A stretch of DNA of 44,410 bases from a virus. The stretch lies in IMG/VR virus record IMGVR_UViG_3300034403_000282, positions 1 through 44,410 of that record; one strand, written 5' to 3'. The notes beneath the pieces are model-generated. The model ran no database searches. It was not told the origin of the DNA and saw only the letters and a program-made list of their open reading frames with translations. The translations under genes and the position numbers were made by a program. Below, piece by piece: positions 39,939 through 44,410 of the stretch; the stretch's first letter is position 1, and every line of letters begins with the position of its first letter.

Positions 39939-40265
39939 TCAGCGGTCGTCCCCGTCGCCCCTGATCTTCCCCTCAGCCTTTCGGGTTCGGAGCTTCTGTA
40001 GGTTCGCCTCAGCGACCACAGAAGGGTCCAGCCCGTACTGCTTACAGCACATGGCCCAGTACCAGAGGACGTCCCCCAGCTCCTTGGCCATCTGCTGCCG
40101 GCGTGCCTCGGTCAGCATGCCGTCGTCGTCCCGGTAGATCTTCTTGGCCTTGTTCGCGACCTCGCCGGCCTCACCAGCCAGGCCCGCGGCGACGTACAAG
40201 TATTTGATGGCGTCAGGGTACGACGCCGTCTCGGTAGCCCGTGTCATGTACTCTTGTAGAGTCAT
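39939..40265 (-). CDS. MazG-like nucleotide pyrophosphohydrolase
   Basis: 108 aa. GLAGEAGEVANKAKKIYRDD (about 28-47) and KELGDVLWYWAM (about 61-72) form the ExxE...ExxD metal site of the MazG/all-alpha NTP pyrophosphatase family, which hydrolyses (d)NTPs to monophosphates. Phages use these to tune nucleotide pools or ppGpp-linked starvation responses. ATG 40265 has AGGAGG at ideal spacing. Confidence 0.88.
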   Translation of the reverse strand: MTLQEYMTRATETASYPDAIKYLYVAAGLAGEAGEVANKAKKIYRDDDGMLTEARRQQMAKELGDVLWYWAMCCKQYGLDPSVVAEANLQKLRTRKAEGKIRGDGDDR

Positions 40266-40266
40266 G

Positions 40267-40302
40267 GAGTCCTCCTGTCAGGGTCTTCTAAAGTACCCTG
40301 AC
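40267..40302 (-). promoter_or_regulatory. Hairpin next to the mazG-like ribosome site
   Basis: GTCAGGGT and ACCCTGAC (40277-40284 and 40295-40302) are perfect 8-base arms with a ten-base loop. Immediately downstream in the transcript, the ribosome site lies in its own palindrome GGAGTCCTCC (40267-40276). The structure could control translation or act as a weak terminator for the preceding small gene, whose stop lies within the loop. Confidence 0.45.
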
Positions 40303-40401
40303 TAGAGGCCCTTGGTGGCAGCGTACTCGACCGCGGCCCATGCACCAGCCTTCTGGCACCGAGGTCAGCGGGTTGTTTTTAGCGGCTGACTTTTTGGGCA
40401 T
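40288..40401 (-). CDS. 37-aa basic hypothetical protein
   Basis: ATG 40401 has CGGAGAG upstream and overlaps the previous gene by 23 bases. The peptide starts MPKKSAAKNNPL and is basic, with two Cys. The stop lies in the hairpin before the MazG-like gene. Small size limits confidence, but ribosome site and packing support it. Confidence 0.45.
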   Translation of the reverse strand: MPKKSAAKNNPLTSVPEGWCMGRGRVRCHQGPLVRVL

Positions 40402-40666
40402 CAGCGCTCTCCGTTTTAACTGGGTTTTCTCCGCGCTGGGGCACCGGTGCGATGAAGTCCAGGCGGTGACGCTGCAGGAGCTCCTCGACCTTCTCGGACC
40501 ACGGACCCCGCACGTTGAACCCGACGGGCAGCCTGGCGACGATGGGGTCCTCGTCCTCGCCCCACCCGGCGGTCGTGACGATTGCGAACCGGGGCGGCGA
40601 CCAGCCACACAGGAGGCAGACCTTCGAGTCGACGAACTTGTGCCGACAGATGGATGTGTCAGTCAT
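40379..40666 (-). CDS. Zinc-finger-like hypothetical protein
   Basis: 95 aa. ATG 40666 overlaps the upstream stop by ATGA. The N-terminus has CRHKFVDSKVCLLC, a CxH...CxxC pattern for one zinc. The rest contains FNVRGPWSEKVEELLQRHRL, a helical segment. Function unknown; a role in replication-region metabolism is possible from position. Confidence 0.65.
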   Translation of the reverse strand: MTDTSICRHKFVDSKVCLLCGWSPPRFAIVTTAGWGEDEDPIVARLPVGFNVRGPWSEKVEELLQRHRLDFIAPVPQRGENPVKTESADAQKVSR

Positions 40667-41268
40667 AGCCCACCTTGCCACCCCCAACTGTGCGCAGCCT
40701 TTGGCCCTTTCACCTTGCGACTCCTGTGTTTGTCCCAGTTCATCTGGCCGTATTTGAAGCCCGGCGCGTGGTCCATGGGCACGTCGCCGCCGATACCGTC
40801 GTAGGCCTGGTCCGACGCCCTGAACTCGTTGCCGCCGCGGAGCAGCGTGCACGCCTCGAGGATGCAGGCCCACGCGGCGAGCTCCTGCTCGGCGGTCGGC
40901 GGCTCACCGCCATTCCAGGGCAAGCGTCGCCCGCCGTTCGTATTCCTGGCCGGCGGTTCGATGCCGGTGCGCCACTGGACCCGGCCGATGGTCAGCACGT
41001 TGGCCGCCTCGATGAGACCTTGGAAGAAGGCGCGCGCCCGGAGGCTGCCGCTACCCCTGCGGACGTCGTGCAGGAACTGTCCGAGGATGATGCGTCGAGT
41101 GTATCGATCCCGCTTGGCCGGGTCGGCGGGCGCTCGAGCGACGAACGCCCGCAGCATCTGCGTGACACGCGGCGAGAGACTCCGGAACGAGCACGGATGG
41201 ACCCCGAGAGCGTGCATGAGCAGACCACGCTTCCCGGCGATGGCTGTCGCTTGTTTGAGTAGCGTCAT
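40663..41268 (-). CDS. Hypothetical replication-region protein with QAYDGIGG motif
   Basis: 201 aa from ATG 41268, overlapping the ASCH gene by ATGA. It has basic helical N-terminal half and Trp-rich C-terminal half. Residues encoded at 40785-40809 (QAYDGIGG) are identical in protein and DNA to part of the gene at 41983-42420. The C-terminal GFKYGQMNWDKHRSRKVKG segment is strongly basic. No family recognised. Confidence 0.65.
   Translation of the reverse strand: MTLLKQATAIAGKRGLLMHALGVHPCSFRSLSPRVTQMLRAFVARAPADPAKRDRYTRRIILGQFLHDVRRGSGSLRARAFFQGLIEAANVLTIGRVQWRTGIEPPARNTNGGRRLPWNGGEPPTAEQELAAWACILEACTLLRGGNEFRASDQAYDGIGGDVPMDHAPGFKYGQMNWDKHRSRKVKGPKAAHSWGWQGGL
40785..40809. repeat. 25-bp repeat, copy 1
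   Basis: Identical to 42342-42366 in the same orientation (CGCCGCCGATACC...GTAGGCCTG). Both copies encode QAYDGIGG in the same reading frame of two otherwise different proteins. Confidence 0.9.
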
Positions 41269-41702
41269 TGGGTGGCCTCGATGAGGGCGAGGGCCTCCTC
41301 CGGGAGCGTCCGCAATCCCTGCGCGCCCTTCCATGGGACCTCGCAGCGGCGGACGTTTTCGAGTTCCCATGCGAACCGACCATGGCCCCAATCACCAGAC
41401 ACAAGGTCCAACGAGTGGGTGGGCGCGGTCGTGTAGGATGGCCCAACGCTGACGAGGTCGACGACGGCCACGATTGAGCCATAGACGAACGGCGCGCACG
41501 GTAGCTCAATGTGCCGCCCCTCCTCGTAGGCGCAGAGTTCAAGGAAGTCGAGAAGACCCAGTCCCACGCCATCGACGGGACGCTTGGCCGCATGAATCGC
41601 GAGCGGCCCCCGGTACGTCGTCGACCAGGACCGCGTCTCGTGAACCTTCAGGCCGATGGCGACGAGACTCGCCCACGGTTGCCACAAGGTAATGATTTTC
41701 AT
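41265..41702 (-). CDS. ASCH-domain protein
   Basis: 145 aa. The N-terminus KIITLWQPWASLVAIGLKVH, then ETRSWSTTYRGPLAIHAAK, is the ASCH signature (GxKxxExR). ASCH domains are PUA-like folds that bind RNA or modified nucleosides. They occur in phages, with proposed roles in RNA handling, and one member hydrolyses N4-acetylcytidine. ATG 41702 overlaps the previous stop; the longer frame to 41873 is shadow. Confidence 0.85.
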   Translation of the reverse strand: MKIITLWQPWASLVAIGLKVHETRSWSTTYRGPLAIHAAKRPVDGVGLGLLDFLELCAYEEGRHIELPCAPFVYGSIVAVVDLVSVGPSYTTAPTHSLDLVSGDWGHGRFAWELENVRRCEVPWKGAQGLRTLPEEALALIEATQ

Positions 41703-41986
41703 CGTGTGGCCCTCGCCGCCTCGGCCTCGCGACGCTTCTTCTCGGCGGCGGTCTTCTTGATGACCCTGGCCTTGAGTTGCTCCCGATAGCGCTCGGCCCC
41801 GATCTCGGCGCGAGCAATCGCGGCGTCGAGCAGGGCGACGCAACGCTGCCGCCCCTTGTGCTCGCCTGCCCACTCCTTGTCGATCCCGCGAGACTTGCGC
41901 AGACCCTTCTCGAGCAGGTGCAACGTCGCATCGGGCGTCTTCCGACGAGCTTCGTTGATGAGACTCTTCATCTTGTGCTTGTTCAT
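41699..41986 (-). CDS. Basic helical hypothetical protein
   Basis: 95 aa, strongly Lys/Arg-rich with a C-terminal charged helix (KARVIKKTAAEKKRREAEAA). Probably binds nucleic acid or another protein. Joined by ATGA overlaps on both sides, so it is co-translated with the ASCH gene. No family recognised. Confidence 0.6.
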   Translation of the reverse strand: MNKHKMKSLINEARRKTPDATLHLLEKGLRKSRGIDKEWAGEHKGRQRCVALLDAAIARAEIGAERYREQLKARVIKKTAAEKKRREAEAARATR

Positions 41987-42420
41987 GTCGTCACCTCGGC
42001 CGGCAGCTGCTCATCGGGATCGCCGATGCCCGCCGGGAACGCCTCGCCGGGACGGAGCACCAGATGCAGCGCCGACTCGTAGAACGCGTGCCAGGCGCAG
42101 GCCGCGTGCCGGGCGTCGACCACGCGCCCGAGCGTGTTCTGCTGCGCCATGTATCCGCGCAGGTAGGCGGCGCCGGCGACTCCGGCCGAGTCGATGGCGG
42201 CCACCGCTGTCGCGAGTGCGAGGTCATCGGCATCGGTCACCGCGTACTCGACGCGCTTGCCGTCCATCATCTGCGCCACCTGGCAGTGAACCTTGAAGCC
42301 CTCCTCGGCGATGTCCGCTATGCGTTCTGCCATCTGGAGACCGCCGCCGATACCGTCGTAGGCCTGCATGTACTCGCGGAGTCGGTCGTAGAAGTCGTCT
42401 CTGAAGTCGGTGCTACTCAT
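41983..42420 (-). CDS. Hypothetical protein with QAYDGIGG motif
   Basis: 145 aa from ATG 42420, ATGA overlap upstream. It starts with an acidic/aromatic helix (SSTDFRDDFYDRLREYMQAY), then the QAYDGIGG motif shared with 40663-41268. The Ala-rich middle (DLALATAVAAIDSAGVAGAA) is helical. Unknown function. Confidence 0.6.
   Translation of the reverse strand: MSSTDFRDDFYDRLREYMQAYDGIGGGLQMAERIADIAEEGFKVHCQVAQMMDGKRVEYAVTDADDLALATAVAAIDSAGVAGAAYLRGYMAQQNTLGRVVDARHAACAWHAFYESALHLVLRPGEAFPAGIGDPDEQLPAEVTT
42342..42366. repeat. 25-bp repeat, copy 2
   Basis: Second copy of the 25-bp sequence at 40785-40809, again encoding QAYDGIGG. Flanks differ at once on both sides. Confidence 0.9.
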
Positions 42421-42821
42421 TGCTTTTCCCTTGGTTTTCGAACGGTTGCAGCGGTCTCCCCTTGAGATTGCTGCGACTGCTCGAGGTCGTGCTGATTTAT
42501 TGCCCATCGGCGAAGGAGAAGCCGATGTTGTTGCGCTCTGTATCGGTATTCTTCAAGCTGCTCGATGGCATCGTTGCGCTGACGACGCAGGAGCGCATTC
42601 TCGTCGCGTAGCCTGTTCACCGCCTGCGTCAGCTTCTGGAAGCTCGCCTGGGCTTGCTTCGCTGATGCCACGATCGATTCCTGCGCAGCGCGACGCTCAC
42701 CGAGCTCGAGTCCGAGCTGGGCTGCAAAGTCGACGACCTTCCGAGCGAGGCCTGCTGGGAGAGGCCGGTTCGTCCTGATGGCAAGGGCGATCGCCGCCGC
42801 CTCCGAAGGGTAGATCGTCAC
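42417..42821 (-). CDS. Coiled-coil protein carrying out-of-frame 46-bp repeat
   Basis: 134 aa from GTG 42821, one-base overlap with the helicase TAG. Residues about 1-90 form a helical protein with a coiled coil (AQASFQKLTQAVNRLRDENA). Residues encoded at 42502-42547 (YRYRAQQHRLLLRRWA) come from the 46-bp repeat in a frame different from that in the tail gene. The last 25 residues are Gln-rich. The C-terminal third may be a late addition. Confidence 0.6.
   Translation of the reverse strand: MTIYPSEAAAIALAIRTNRPLPAGLARKVVDFAAQLGLELGERRAAQESIVASAKQAQASFQKLTQAVNRLRDENALLRRQRNDAIEQLEEYRYRAQQHRLLLRRWAINQHDLEQSQQSQGETAATVRKPREKQ
42502..42547. repeat. 46-bp exact direct repeat, copy 2
   Basis: Identical to 15533-15578. 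Here the gene reads it shifted by one base, giving an Arg/Leu/Gln-rich segment instead of the tail sequence. This makes this copy the likelier recipient. Confidence 0.95.
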
Positions 42822-44173
42822 TAGCGCTCCCGGTACTGGACAAATTCTGGGTGGAAGTGAAGCGGAATCTCGCCGGTGCTGCCGTCCCTGTTCTTCAGGA
42901 TGAGCAATTCGGCGTTGGTCCGCTCAACTTTCGAACCGTACAGGCCCCCGGCTGATTTGCGGTAGTACCAAGGCCAAAACGGGCTGACGACGTATTGCGC
43001 GTCCTGCTCGATGGCCCCGCATTCGCGGGCGTCGCTGATTATCGGCTTTTTGTCGGCGCGGTCCTCGCACTTGCGCGACAACTGGGCCAGCATCAGAACG
43101 ACGCAGTCAAGGTTGTTGGCGAGATCCATCAGGCCACCCGACGAGATAGCCATCTGCGAATCGTCGCGCCGGTGGCCGGTCAGCCCGTGGTTCATTTTGT
43201 GAAAGTGGTCGACAACCACGAAGTCGAGGCCGCCGAGTCGCCGCTTCATCCGCATCGCCCGGCTCATGATTTGGCTGACGGTGAGCGCGGTCTCGAAATC
43301 GTAGAGCAGCTCCCAGGTTCGAATTTTCTCGCCGGCGCTCAGAAATGCGTCCAGCTGCTGGCGATTGAGCGCCTTCTTCTTGTTGACGATGGTGCGATAC
43401 GGGACGCCGCCGACCATCGCCGCATACCGCCCGGCGATTTCGCGCTCCTTCATCTCCATCGAGAAGAAACCGCCCTTGGCGCCGTGCTCGAGCCAGTGGC
43501 TGGTCAGGTTCATCGTCCAGGAGGTTTTGCCCATGCCCGGGCGGCCCATGACCACCACGAGTTTCCGCGGGCAACCGCCGATGGAGAACTCGTCGTTGAA
43601 CGTCGGGAAGTGCGTCAACAGCGGCGGCCCGGTCTCTTCGTCTGGCTCGTCGGTCATGACATGCCGGTGGAGCGCGGTCATAGCGTCGGACGCGGTCCGC
43701 TCGGTGTCGCTGCTGAAGTTCGAGGACGCACGCACCAGCGTTTGTTCGCACTTGACCGCCCAGGCTTCGACGTCCTCGATGGTCTCCTCGTAGCCCTCGA
43801 CCACGATGTCGTTAGCGGCGCCGATGATGCTGCGCCGCCGGGCGTAGTCACGAATGCGCTGGGCATACTTCGCCGCATTGACGGTGGTGCCGACGAGGTC
43901 CAGACAGGCGCCAACGGTCGCGGGGCCGCCAGCGCGATCAAACAGCTTGGCCTCCTTCAGCCACGAGTAAATCATGGCGACGTCGAATGTGCCGTGCTTC
44001 GCATAGAGCGCGCGCATCGCATCCCAGAGGATGGCCAGACGATGGTTGCTGAAGTGCCCGAACTCGACGATGTCACCGCACTCTTCGACGAGTGTCGGTT
44101 GCATGAGACAGCAGCCGATTAGCTGCGTCTCGGCGCCATTGTCGCGCGGTGGTGTGCGCTGCAGGTCGTTCAC
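42821..44173 (-). CDS. DnaB-like replicative helicase
   Basis: 450 aa from GTG 44173, fixed by a GTGA overlap with the upstream gene; the longer frame to 44320 is shadow of that gene. The N-terminal domain (AETQLIGCCLMQPTLVEECG and following) matches DnaB. The RecA core has Walker A GRPGMGKTS, GGFFSMEMKEREIAGR, DFVVVDHFHKM (Walker B) and a Q-rich motif near LMLAQLSRK. It unwinds the phage replication fork. A separate primase or loader is not seen in the window. Confidence 0.9.
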   Translation of the reverse strand: MNDLQRTPPRDNGAETQLIGCCLMQPTLVEECGDIVEFGHFSNHRLAILWDAMRALYAKHGTFDVAMIYSWLKEAKLFDRAGGPATVGACLDLVGTTVNAAKYAQRIRDYARRRSIIGAANDIVVEGYEETIEDVEAWAVKCEQTLVRASSNFSSDTERTASDAMTALHRHVMTDEPDEETGPPLLTHFPTFNDEFSIGGCPRKLVVVMGRPGMGKTSWTMNLTSHWLEHGAKGGFFSMEMKEREIAGRYAAMVGGVPYRTIVNKKKALNRQQLDAFLSAGEKIRTWELLYDFETALTVSQIMSRAMRMKRRLGGLDFVVVDHFHKMNHGLTGHRRDDSQMAISSGGLMDLANNLDCVVLMLAQLSRKCEDRADKKPIISDARECGAIEQDAQYVVSPFWPWYYRKSAGGLYGSKVERTNAELLILKNRDGSTGEIPLHFHPEFVQYRER

Positions 44174-44409
44174 GTCGAGTAGGCCTTGTTCAACTGGACG
44201 AGCCAGTCCGCCATAGAGAGCATGCCGCGCTCGACGAGGTAGACCTCGAGCGTTTGCTCGAAGTCCATCGGCGACGGCCGCCACCCGGTTCCCTTGATTT
44301 TCTTCCCCGCGGTATCCCACCAGTGCCAGAAGGTGGCAAGCGCGGTCTCGACCTTGTCCGCCGGGCCGCGACGGTCGCGGTGGCCGATGAGTGTCTCCTT
44401 CAGCGCGAA
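44170..44409 (-). CDS. Hypothetical protein, 5' end outside window
   Basis: 79 C-terminal residues; the frame runs off the right edge. It includes ATFWHWWDTAGKKIKGTGWR and TLEVYLVERGMLSMADWLVQ, with helical and aromatic character, and ends at TGA 44170-44172, overlapping the helicase GTG. Co-translated with the helicase, so a replication role is plausible but unproven. Confidence 0.6.
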   Translation of the reverse strand, partial: FALKETLIGHRDRRGPADKVETALATFWHWWDTAGKKIKGTGWRPSPMDFEQTLEVYLVERGMLSMADWLVQLNKAYST

Positions 44410-44410
44410 C

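Noticed and set aside
1-44410. tRNA genes, CRISPR arrays, insertion sequences, integrase/att site
   Set aside because: Looked for in gaps and frames; nothing with cloverleaf, regular spaced repeats, transposase or recombinase motifs was found.

Overview
The window is a gene-dense, GC-rich stretch of a tailed bacteriophage with a contractile tail (myovirus type). A tail sheath, tail tube, tape measure, two baseplate-J-like proteins, a gpD-like hub, a gpV-like spike and a gp25-like wedge together form a P2/Mu-style tail. The endolysin, holin and spanin-like genes point to a Gram-negative host, and the base composition to a high-GC one. I see no integrase, repressor, tRNA, CRISPR array or insertion sequence. 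Both ends of the window cut through genes.

Layout. (1) 1-7791, plus strand: about 19 tightly overlapping genes, a DNA-processing and DNA-modification block. It holds a RusA-like resolvase, an SNF2-type helicase, a beta-class amino-methyltransferase, a short C5-cytosine methyltransferase, an MT-A70-like methyltransferase, a 37-codon remnant of a second MT-A70 gene, and many small proteins, several cysteine-rich. A sigma70-like promoter lies at 1365-1392. (2) 7774-11792, minus strand: lysis region with a secreted transglycosylase-like enzyme, spanin-like proteins, a holin, a membrane coiled-coil protein and an amidase. (3) 11801-30225, minus strand: tail fibres, baseplate, hub, tape measure, tail chaperone with an apparent -1 frameshift extension, tube, sheath and neck proteins. 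(4) 30296-39801, minus strand: capsid, decoration, scaffold, MuF head protein, portal and terminase. It is interrupted by one plus-strand gene (33053-33394) with its own intergenic signals. (5) 39939-44409, minus strand: MazG-like pyrophosphatase, small proteins, an ASCH-domain protein and a DnaB-like helicase.

The plus and minus transcription units converge at 7774-7791, where both last genes end inside one palindrome. The minus-strand late genes probably need a fresh promoter at about 32.9 kb, because an inverted repeat and the opposing gene separate scaffold/capsid/tail from portal/terminase. Most neighbouring genes overlap by 1 or 4 bases (ATGA, GTGA, TAGTG), so translational coupling is pervasive. 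These overlaps fix most start codons given here.

The least ordinary features are: an exact 46-bp repeat read in two different frames in a tail gene and a replication-region gene; a beta-helix protein fused to a gp25-like baseplate wedge; a MuF head protein carrying an HExxH metallopeptidase-like region; a RusA-like protein with a zinc-knuckle-like insert and a substituted catalytic Asp; the MT-A70 remnant; and a sharp change in Glu codon choice inside terL.
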